Source: Oceanimonas aquatica
GTDB taxonomy: Bacteria; Pseudomonadota; Gammaproteobacteria; Enterobacterales; Aeromonadaceae
Assembly: GCF_030732065.1 (NCBI RefSeq)
Contig: NZ_JAVBHX010000016.1
Coordinates: 1 to 43,961 of the forward strand
DNA: 43,961 nucleotides
Direction: 5' to 3'
The position numbers and the translations under genes are program-made. This document shows, one piece after another, positions 8,183 through 14,593 of this stretch (positions are counted from its first letter, which is position 1; the number at the start of each line of letters is the position of its first letter). The notes under the pieces were generated by a model. It had not been told where the DNA came from. It saw nothing but the letters and a program-made list of their open reading frames with translations, and searched no databases.

Positions 8183-9622
8183 ATGCTGGACACCACCACC
8201 GCCATTTTATGGCTCTGTTTATTTGCGGCGGTCTTCGCCATACCCGGCCTGCTTTACGCCCGCCGGCAAAACGATCAGCCGGAAGACTTTATCGTGGCCC
8301 GCAACAGCCAGAGCGGCAGCGCCACCATGCTGACCCTGCTGGCCACCACCATGGGCACCTGGATTCTGTTTGGCCCGGCCCAGGCCGCCACCTGGGGGGG
8401 CGTGGGTGCCATTACCGGCTACGCCCTCGGCGTGCTGGCGCCCCGATTGGTGATGATACCCCTCGGCAAGCGCATTCGTGAGCTGATGCCCGAAGGCCAC
8501 ACCCTCACCGAGTTTGTGATGGGCCGCTATGGCCGGGGCATGTTCGGCTTTGTGCTGGTGATCATGCTGTTCTACATGTTTATTTCGCTCACCGCCGGCC
8601 TCACCGCCATCGCCCAGATGGTGGCACTGCTGGCCCCAGTGCCGCTGTGGACCACCGCCGGCATTGTGATGGTGGCCACCCTGCTCTACACCCTGTACGG
8701 CGGCCTGAAAGTGACCATTTTCACCGACCGGGTGCAGATGCTGGTGATACTGCCGTTTTTGCTCACCCTGATCGTGCTCGGCTGGCAGGCCACCGGCGGC
8801 CTGGCGCCGGCCCTGGCCGCCCTGCAGGAAACCGCCCCGCACCTGCTTGACCCGCTCGACACCACCGGGCTGAAGTCGGGCCTAACCTTCTTCCTCGCCG
8901 TGGTGCTGACCGGCCTGTTCTACCAGGGCACCTGGCAGCGGGTGTTTGCCGCCCGCGACAACAAGGTCATTCGCAACGGCTTTATTCTGAGCGGCGTGCT
9001 CAGCTTTCCCATCATCTTCATCATGGGCCTGTTTGGTCTGGCCTTTGTGGGCCTGGGCTCGAACGGCGATGGCTCGGTGGCGCTGTTCAGCGTGCTCATG
9101 CCCAACATGCCGCTGTGGTTTGCCATTGGCCTGCTGCCCTTTGGCCTGGCGCTGATCATGAGCAGTGCCGACTCCACCATCAGCGGCCTGACCAGCATGC
9201 TGGTCATCGACCTGCGCCGGCTGCTGCCGCAAACCAGCGTGCACACCCTGCTGGGGTTGTCGCGCTGGCTGATTGTGCTGCTGTCGATTCCGGTGCTGTA
9301 TGTGGCCTCTCAGGGCTTCAGCGTGCTGTACCTGTTTTTGCTGGCGGATCTGCTGTGCTGCGCCGCCGCCTTTCCGGTGTTTTTCGGCTTTTACAACGCC
9401 CGCTATCAGGGCTGGAACGCAATGCTCAGCACCCTCGGCGGCCTGGTGGCCGGCCTGATGCTGTTCCCGGCCCCGGGCGAGCCAGCCACCTACCTGCTGG
9501 AGTCCTTCCTGCTGGCCACCTTTGTGCCTGTGGCCATTTCTGCCCTGCTGCTGCTGGTGCCCAACCGCCAGCCCTTTGACTTTGCCGCTCTCGCCGGCAA
9601 GGTGCGCAGCCTGGAAAGCTGA
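8183..9622 (+). CDS. sodium:solute symporter family protein, TPP-regulated
   Basis: A 479-residue membrane protein of the SSS family with about 12-13 hydrophobic helices. Typical stretches are the PEDFIVARN start, GTWILFGPAQAATWGG in helix 1-2, and LYTLYGGLKVTIFTDRVQM, which matches the family loop Y-G-G-x-K-A-V-x-x-T-D-x-x-Q. The start at 8183 follows aagggagaacac; an upstream in-frame ATG at 8156 has no such box and lies closer to the riboswitch. Because a TPP riboswitch precedes it, the substrate is probably thiamine or a precursor or breakdown product. ThiV, a PanF-like symporter predicted for hydroxymethylpyrimidine, is the nearest described case I can recall. The actual substrate cannot be read from sequence. 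Confidence 0.88.
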   Translation: MLDTTTAILWLCLFAAVFAIPGLLYARRQNDQPEDFIVARNSQSGSATMLTLLATTMGTWILFGPAQAATWGGVGAITGYALGVLAPRLVMIPLGKRIRELMPEGHTLTEFVMGRYGRGMFGFVLVIMLFYMFISLTAGLTAIAQMVALLAPVPLWTTAGIVMVATLLYTLYGGLKVTIFTDRVQMLVILPFLLTLIVLGWQATGGLAPALAALQETAPHLLDPLDTTGLKSGLTFFLAVVLTGLFYQGTWQRVFAARDNKVIRNGFILSGVLSFPIIFIMGLFGLAFVGLGSNGDGSVALFSVLMPNMPLWFAIGLLPFGLALIMSSADSTISGLTSMLVIDLRRLLPQTSVHTLLGLSRWLIVLLSIPVLYVASQGFSVLYLFLLADLLCCAAAFPVFFGFYNARYQGWNAMLSTLGGLVAGLMLFPAPGEPATYLLESFLLATFVPVAISALLLLVPNRQPFDFAALAGKVRSLES

Positions 9623-9644
9623 TTTCGATTCGTCGCAAAAAATT

Positions 9645-9676
9645 ACCGGCGCGCCGCAAGGCCGCCGGTTTTTTTG
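9645..9676 (+). terminator. rho-independent terminator after the symporter gene
   Basis: A GC-rich hairpin (accggcgcgcc / ggccgccggt around gcaa) with a small bulge is followed by seven T residues, about 20 bases after the symporter stop. Confidence 0.8.
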
Positions 9677-9781
9677 TGCCCAACACCGCCCTTGTTCATT
9701 CGGAAGGCTGCCGGCCGCATTGTTTTCACTCATAATGGCGCTATTCGAGCCGGCATTTTTACCCAGAAGAGCAACTACACC

Positions 9782-10207
9782 GTGAATGAGCTTATTCAAC
9801 TACTCAGCCACCCTACCCTGCTATGGACTCTGGGCATATCCAGTGCGGTGTGCTTTATCGGCTCGCTGCTGGTGATCCCCTGGCTGGTGGTGCGCATTCC
9901 GGTGAACTACTTTTGCGATGAATACCGCCACCGGGTGCCCTGGGCCAAACAGAACCCGCTGCTGCGCTGGCTGCTGCTGATCCTGAAAAACCTGCTGGGG
10001 CTGGTATTTCTGCTACTGGGCATCGCCATGCTGGTGCTCCCCGGCCAGGGGCTGCTGACCATACTGATCGCCCTGGTGCTGCTGAACTTTCCCGGCAAAT
10101 ACCGGCTGGAACGCCGGCTGTTCAGGGTGCCCTCGGTGCGCAAGGGCGTGAACTGGCTGCGCAAACGGGCCGGGCGTGAGCCGTTGAAGTTTGATGGGGA
10201 GGTGTAA
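9782..10207 (+). CDS. small membrane protein with PGPGW-type motif
   Basis: A 141-residue inner-membrane protein with two or three hydrophobic helices: about residues 12-37, 60-85 and 85-102. The segment MLVLPGQGLLTILIALVLLNFPGKY corresponds to the PGPGW domain of putative transmembrane proteins of unknown function. The basic C-terminus (VRKGVNWLRKRAGREPLKF) probably stays in the cytoplasm. The start is GTG at 9782, beginning the conserved hydrophobic N-terminus; the frame opens earlier, at 9674, inside the preceding terminator region, which makes the longer form unlikely. No function is known. Confidence 0.75.
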   Translation: MNELIQLLSHPTLLWTLGISSAVCFIGSLLVIPWLVVRIPVNYFCDEYRHRVPWAKQNPLLRWLLLILKNLLGLVFLLLGIAMLVLPGQGLLTILIALVLLNFPGKYRLERRLFRVPSVRKGVNWLRKRAGREPLKFDGEV

Positions 10208-10435
10208 GAGGCCGTACTTATTAGCTGACCGCCCTCGGCGGTCGAGTACACAGTCTAGAAAGCTAGTTTGTCTGGTTGCAAAACACTTAAGTTGTATTGA
10301 TTTTTTTCGTGCAACTCGTAAAGATATCAACTGTCAACATGAAAAATAACGCTCATTAAAAACATCTCTCCAGACTAAAAACAACGTTCACAAAAACAAA
10401 AATACAAATCAACCAACTTAAAGCACAGAGGATTT
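10208..10435. other. AT-rich intergenic region at the left edge of the AIPR island
   Basis: Base composition changes sharply near 10250, from GC-rich to AT-rich. A small hairpin gaccgccctcggcggtc (10228-10244) lacks a T run. A palindromic ctagaaagctag lies at 10255-10266. An agagga box precedes the AIPR ATG. No reading frame of note, no att-like repeat and no tRNA remnant is visible. Confidence 0.5.
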
Positions 10436-12139
10436 ATGTCAGAAATTGCTAGCATTAACGACTTCAAACTTTTAAATATAAAATGCAAAAAGTATTTTGA
10501 TCTATTCTCAAAAGGCGCCGCCTTCCAAAACCTCCCTGAAAATGAAAAGCTTAAGGAAAGGTTTGGGTTTTACCTATTCATGCTTGAAAGTTTATGCAAT
10601 GAGAAAGATTTAGATCGCATAAGTGATATCATAACTGACACTGAATACAACGCTCACCTAAGTAACAGGAGAAGTAACGACCAAGGAATTGACGCGATAT
10701 ACATAGACGATGACAAAAAAGAGATAATGCTATTTAACTTTAAGTTTAGAGAGTCATTCAAGGTCGGACAGATGCAAAGTTCGAACGAAGTCTTTGTATC
10801 AACAAAATTGATAAACTGCATATTAAACGGACACACTGATGGCCTCGAAGGAAAACTGAAAGAACTTGTTGGCAATGCAGTAAAGAAGTTAAACTCCAAT
10901 GACGTTTGGAAAATTACTCTTTATGTAATAAGCAATGAAGCGATTCCAATTGACATAGACGAGACCGCCATTCAGCAACTAAAAGATTTTTATGACATGG
11001 AAGTGGAATCCATCTGCTTACCAAAGATAAAAGCAATAATGTCAATTCGACCGAACCCTATTAAAGCAGAATTGATAATTGACAATGACGCTTTAATGTC
11101 TTATTCGGAAAGTACAATTTCGACATCTAAATCATATATTGTAAGATTAAATGCTGCTGACATCATTAGGATAACATGTAAAAACTCAGAAGTACGTAAT
11201 AACTACAATTGTGAACGCATTGAATCCCTTAGCAAAGAGAAAATAGATTACGGCGTCCTTTTTGATAATGTTCGAGGTTTCGTTCAGAGATCAAAATACA
11301 ATGAAGCAATAGCCAAATCCCTAAAAGAAGAACCAAACAAATTCTTCATGTACAACAATGGGATGACAATTGTTGCACGCGACATAAAAGCCACCCAAGT
11401 CAATGGAAATAAAAAAGTAAGGATTACAATAGATGACTTCCAAGTTTTAAACGGGGGGCAAACATTAAGAACCTTACATAACTTTAATGCTCAAGATGAA
11501 GAAAACATAACTAACTACTTATCAAAGAGTGAAGTTTTAGTTCGTATATTCAATGCATCAAATAGTGATGCTGTTAACAAAATTGCAGAGTACACAAATA
11601 GTCAGAATGCCATTTCCAATGTAGATCTGAAGTCACTAAGCACCTTACAGATTCAACTAGAACAAATACTTGATGAGCACGATATAATCTATTCAAGAAA
11701 AAATGGCGACACAGGAATGAACGATAATAAAAATTATCGTTACAAAATCAGCATGGAACAATTTGGACAAATATTATTCGCAATACAAGGAAACCCTGAG
11801 AAATCATCAAACCAAAAACAACACATATTTGGAAAATATTACGACGAGATTTTCTCAGAGAAAAACTTCAACGTTTCTGAAGCACCATCAATAATTGAGA
11901 ACTATTTTGAAGTTAAAAAAGCATATGATACTGAGTCCGATAGCCTCCAAAAAATAGAACAAAAAGTATTCTACATCCTTTACATGAAAAAAATCAGGCC
12001 AGACTTAGAGTACCATCAATGCATTAAAGAACTAGAACGGATATTGAGAGAATTCGAGCCAACAAAAGAATCTATCACTGATGCTCGTAAAATGATCCAA
12101 GTTAGATTCAAGGAGTTTTTAAATTCAGAGTTGTGCTAA
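10436..12139 (+). CDS. AIPR-family protein, putative abortive-infection phage defence
   Basis: A 567-residue protein of the AIPR (abortive infection phage resistance) family. The family core is seen as FFMYNNGMTIVARD at about residues 303-316 and DFQVLNGGQT at about 334-343. The N-terminal part has a restriction-nuclease-like pattern: GID with Asp86 (DQGIDAIYID), then LFNFKF with Lys103, which fits a divergent PD-(D/E)xK fold with Asn at the usual acidic/Gln position. The gene is far richer in A+T than all neighbours, with AAA/AAT/ATA-rich codons, so it was probably acquired by transfer. It stands alone between a PGPGW membrane protein gene and norR, with its own agagga ribosome site and a downstream terminator. 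Family naming is confident; the nuclease role and defence activity are inference. Confidence 0.85.
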   Translation: MSEIASINDFKLLNIKCKKYFDLFSKGAAFQNLPENEKLKERFGFYLFMLESLCNEKDLDRISDIITDTEYNAHLSNRRSNDQGIDAIYIDDDKKEIMLFNFKFRESFKVGQMQSSNEVFVSTKLINCILNGHTDGLEGKLKELVGNAVKKLNSNDVWKITLYVISNEAIPIDIDETAIQQLKDFYDMEVESICLPKIKAIMSIRPNPIKAELIIDNDALMSYSESTISTSKSYIVRLNAADIIRITCKNSEVRNNYNCERIESLSKEKIDYGVLFDNVRGFVQRSKYNEAIAKSLKEEPNKFFMYNNGMTIVARDIKATQVNGNKKVRITIDDFQVLNGGQTLRTLHNFNAQDEENITNYLSKSEVLVRIFNASNSDAVNKIAEYTNSQNAISNVDLKSLSTLQIQLEQILDEHDIIYSRKNGDTGMNDNKNYRYKISMEQFGQILFAIQGNPEKSSNQKQHIFGKYYDEIFSEKNFNVSEAPSIIENYFEVKKAYDTESDSLQKIEQKVFYILYMKKIRPDLEYHQCIKELERILREFEPTKESITDARKMIQVRFKEFLNSELC

Positions 12140-12189
12140 GTATCCTTATCATTCTAATCGCACAACAAAAGTAACAAACTTACTCCCAC

Positions 12190-12213
12190 CCGCTGCTCCC
12201 GCAGCGGTTTTTC
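12190..12213 (+). terminator. rho-independent terminator
   Basis: A seven-base stem ccgctgc / gcagcgg with loop tccc is followed by five T residues. It is GC-rich, unlike the AIPR gene, so it may be the original terminator of the upstream membrane-protein gene, left on the far side of the inserted island. Confidence 0.85.
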
Positions 12214-12228
12214 TTTCAAAGCTTCCCC

Positions 12229-13776
12229 TCACTTCATCCCCAGCCGCTTCGCCAGTTTATGCAGGTTACTGGGGTCCACTTCCAGCAGGCGGGCGGCGGC
12301 AGCCCAGTTGTGGTCGGTGGCGGCCAGCGCCCGTGCAATGGCCTGTTGCTGGGCCTGGTTGGTCACCTGTTGCAGGCTGGCCTGCGGGGTTGGTGCCACC
12401 GGTGTGGGCCTGCTTTCTGCCTGAGCGGGTTCGGCCAGTGGCTCACTGCCCCCCAAATCCAGCAGCTCCGGCCCAAGAGTGATGATATCGGCGCGGTCGG
12501 CCCCCCGGCTCAGGGCCTTGATGGCGGCGCGGCTGATCACATGCTCCAGTTCGCGCACGTTGCCGGGCCAGGCGTAGGCGCACAGGGCCCGTTCGGCGGC
12601 GGGGGACAGCCGCAGGCTGCGCAGGCCCAGGCGGCCCCGGTTCAGCTCCAGAAAGTGGCCAGCCAGCACCAGCACGTCGTTTTCCCGCTCGCGCAGCGGC
12701 GGTATCGGCACCGGATACACCGACAGCCGGTGATAGAGATCCGCCCGAAAGTGGCCGTCGCGCACGCTGTCGTGCAACTGGCGGTTGGTGGCGGCAATCA
12801 CCCGCACGTTCACCTTACGTGGCGCGTCTTCCCCCAGCCGCTGAATTTCGCCGTTTTGCAGCGCCCGCAACAGCTTGGCCTGAATGCCGAGCGGCAGCTC
12901 ACCCACTTCATCCAGAAACAGGGTGCCGCCGTCGGCGGCTTCAAAGCGGCCGGGCCGGGCGTTGCCGGCACCGGAAAAGGCGCCCTTTACGTGACCGAAC
13001 AGCTCGCTTTCGGCCAGGGATTCGGGCAGGGCGGCGCAGTTTACCTGCACCAGGGGCTGATCGCGGCGGGGCGAGCGCTGGTGCAGGCGGCGGGCAAACA
13101 AGTCCTTGCCCACCCCGGTTTCCCCGGTGAGCAGCACCGGCAGATCCGAGTCGGCCACCACGTCCAGCTCGTGCAGCAGCCGCTTGAGCCCGGTGCTTTG
13201 CCCCAGAATTTCCCCTTCCTGCCGGTCGCCAAGCGGCACCGGTGAATCCTGCCGGGCCAGGCGCAGGGCGCGAATGTCCCGCTCCAGCCGGGTCATGCGC
13301 ACGGCGGCGGCCACGGTGAGCGCCAGCCGTTGCAGGGAATCTTGAGCGTCCTGATCAAAGGTGCCGGCGGTGAGCGCGTCCAGGGTCAGGGCGCCCCACT
13401 GCTCGCCGTTTACATACAGGCTGATGCCCATGCAGTCGTGCACCGGCAGCGCCTCGCCCACGTGGTGTTCCAGCAGGCCGTCGTAGGGGTCGGGCAGGGG
13501 AGAGTCGGGGGCAAAGGCTACTGTGCTGCGACTGGCCAGAATGGCCGCCAGCCGGGGGTGCTGGGCCACCACAAAGCGCCGGCCAAGGGCTTCGCGCACC
13601 AGGCCCTCTACCGCCACCGGGCTGAGCACGCCGTCCTGCAGCCGCAACAGGCACACGGCACCGCAGCCAAAGTGTTCGCGCATCATGCGCACCAGACTCT
13701 GGAGCCGCACGGCACTGGGCAATTCGGCGGCCAGATCCGCCAGCAGGAGTTCATAGAGCATGGTTGTTTTTACCAT
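12229..13776 (-). CDS. norR: nitric oxide-responsive sigma-54 activator NorR
   Basis: A 515-residue bacterial enhancer-binding protein (E. coli NorR 504). The N-terminal GAF domain (about 20-170) includes LGRRFVVAQHPRL, PDPYDGL and VHDC, the region that holds the non-haem iron NO sensor. The AAA+ domain (about 190-420) has Walker A GETGVGKD, sigma-54 contact loop GAFSGA (usual form GAFTGA), GTLFLDEVGELPL and R-finger segments. A Fis-type helix-turn-helix ends the protein (NWAAAARLLEVDPSNLHKLAKRL). It is divergent from the ytfE-qNor operon, which it should activate when NO is present. Two starts are possible, 13776 (MVKTTM) and 13761 (MLYELL); the first NorR box overlaps the former, so the shorter start is quite possible. 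Confidence 0.94.
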   Translation of the reverse strand: MVKTTMLYELLLADLAAELPSAVRLQSLVRMMREHFGCGAVCLLRLQDGVLSPVAVEGLVREALGRRFVVAQHPRLAAILASRSTVAFAPDSPLPDPYDGLLEHHVGEALPVHDCMGISLYVNGEQWGALTLDALTAGTFDQDAQDSLQRLALTVAAAVRMTRLERDIRALRLARQDSPVPLGDRQEGEILGQSTGLKRLLHELDVVADSDLPVLLTGETGVGKDLFARRLHQRSPRRDQPLVQVNCAALPESLAESELFGHVKGAFSGAGNARPGRFEAADGGTLFLDEVGELPLGIQAKLLRALQNGEIQRLGEDAPRKVNVRVIAATNRQLHDSVRDGHFRADLYHRLSVYPVPIPPLRERENDVLVLAGHFLELNRGRLGLRSLRLSPAAERALCAYAWPGNVRELEHVISRAAIKALSRGADRADIITLGPELLDLGGSEPLAEPAQAESRPTPVAPTPQASLQQVTNQAQQQAIARALAATDHNWAAAARLLEVDPSNLHKLAKRLGMK

Positions 13777-13819
13777 TAAAGGGTTTTATTCACCCTATTC
13801 GATTAGGGTAAAAAATACC
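13762..13819. promoter_or_regulatory. three NorR binding sites (GT-N7-AC)
   Basis: Three 13-bp sites each read GGT-N7-ACC: ggttgtttttacc at 13762-13774, ggttttattcacc at 13782-13794 and ggtaaaaaatacc at 13807-13819. GT-N7-AC is the NorR core, and three sites are what E. coli uses upstream of norVW. Centre spacings are 20 and 25 bases. The first site overlaps the upstream candidate start codon of norR, so NorR may also repress itself. Confidence 0.88.
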
Positions 13820-13842
13820 ATCTAAAATACATAACCCATTAA

Positions 13843-13855
13843 AATCAGCAAGTTA
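13843..13855 (+). promoter_or_regulatory. IHF-like site
   Basis: aatcagcaagtta matches the IHF consensus WATCAANNNNTTR with one mismatch. It lies between the NorR boxes and the sigma-54 promoter, where bending would bring the activator to the polymerase. It sits very close to the -24 element, so this is tentative. Confidence 0.5.
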
Positions 13856-13860
13856 AAAAG

Positions 13861-13876
13861 TGGCATGTTAATTGCC
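13861..13876 (+). promoter_or_regulatory. sigma-54 (RpoN) promoter of the ytfE-qNor operon
   Basis: tggcatgttaattgcc matches TGGCACG-N4-TTGC with one change; GG and GC are separated by exactly ten bases. Transcription would begin near 13887, leaving a leader of about 29 bases containing aaggag before the ATG at 13916. Confidence 0.88.
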
Positions 13877-13915
13877 ATTTATTGAGCAAGGGTAACATGA
13901 ACAAGGAGCCATATC

Positions 13916-14593
13916 ATGAGCCTGCTCAACCATTCCCTGGGCACACTGGCCCGGGACATTCCGGGAGCCACCCGGGTATTTCATCATTACCGGCTGGATT
14001 ATTGCTGTGGCGGCAACGTGCTGCTGAGCGAAGCACTGGCCGAACGCGGGCTGGACAGCGCCGAGGTGATTGCCCGGCTGGAAGCCCTGCCCGCTCGCAA
14101 CGAAGACGACACCAACTGGGCCGAGGCCGGCACCGGCGAGCTGATCGATCACATTCTGGCTCGCTACCACGAGGTGCACCGCCAGCAGTTGCCCGAGCTG
14201 ATTGAACTGGCCCGTCGGGTGGAGGCGGTGCATAACGAGCATCCCCTCTGCCCGCACGGGCTGGCGGATCATCTGGAAACCATGCGCCAGGAGCTGGAAA
14301 GCCATATGCAGAAGGAGGAGCAGATTTTGTTCCCCATGCTGCGCCGGGGCCTGTTTGCGCCCGCCCAGGGGCCGATCAGCGTGATGCGCATGGAGCACGA
14401 CGATCACGGCCAGGCCCTGGCAAAACTGCTGGAGCTGACCGGTAATTTCTCCCTGCCCGCCGATGCCTGCGCCAGCTGGCAGGCGCTGTATGCGGGTATT
14501 GAAGAGCTGCAGCTCGATTTAATGCAGCACATTCATCTGGAAAACAACCTTCTCTTTTCTTCTTCCCGGCACCAGGAGGTGCAGCATGGCTAA
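13916..14593 (+). CDS. ytfE: iron-sulfur cluster repair di-iron protein, YtfE/ScdA/DnrN (RIC) family
   Basis: A 225-residue cytosolic protein (family about 220) that helps restore Fe-S clusters damaged by NO or oxidants. The N-terminal ScdA domain has HHYRLDYCCGG near residues 23-33. A hemerythrin-like four-helix bundle carries the di-iron ligands in HEVHRQQ, HMQKEEQILFPML, MRMEHDDH and HIHLENNLLF. It has a clear aaggag box and follows the sigma-54 promoter. Its end overlaps the qNor gene by eight bases, so they are co-transcribed and coupled. Pairing of a RIC protein with an NO reductase under NorR supports a role in nitrosative stress. Confidence 0.95.
   Translation: MSLLNHSLGTLARDIPGATRVFHHYRLDYCCGGNVLLSEALAERGLDSAEVIARLEALPARNEDDTNWAEAGTGELIDHILARYHEVHRQQLPELIELARRVEAVHNEHPLCPHGLADHLETMRQELESHMQKEEQILFPMLRRGLFAPAQGPISVMRMEHDDHGQALAKLLELTGNFSLPADACASWQALYAGIEELQLDLMQHIHLENNLLFSSSRHQEVQHG

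Noticed and set aside
8219-8842. Long opposite-strand open frames under GC-rich genes (here, and similarly at 320-1024, 12259-13245, 40203-41909)
   Set aside because: High third-position GC creates such shadows; compositions are His/Gln/Gly-rich without domains, and the real genes opposite are well recognised.
10436-12139. Prophage or integrative element around the AIPR gene
   Set aside because: No integrase, no att-like direct repeats, no tRNA and no other phage genes next to it.
13795-13812. Palindrome accctattcgattagggt taken as a separate operator
   Set aside because: It is partly made from the edges of the second and third NorR boxes; its independent role cannot be supported.
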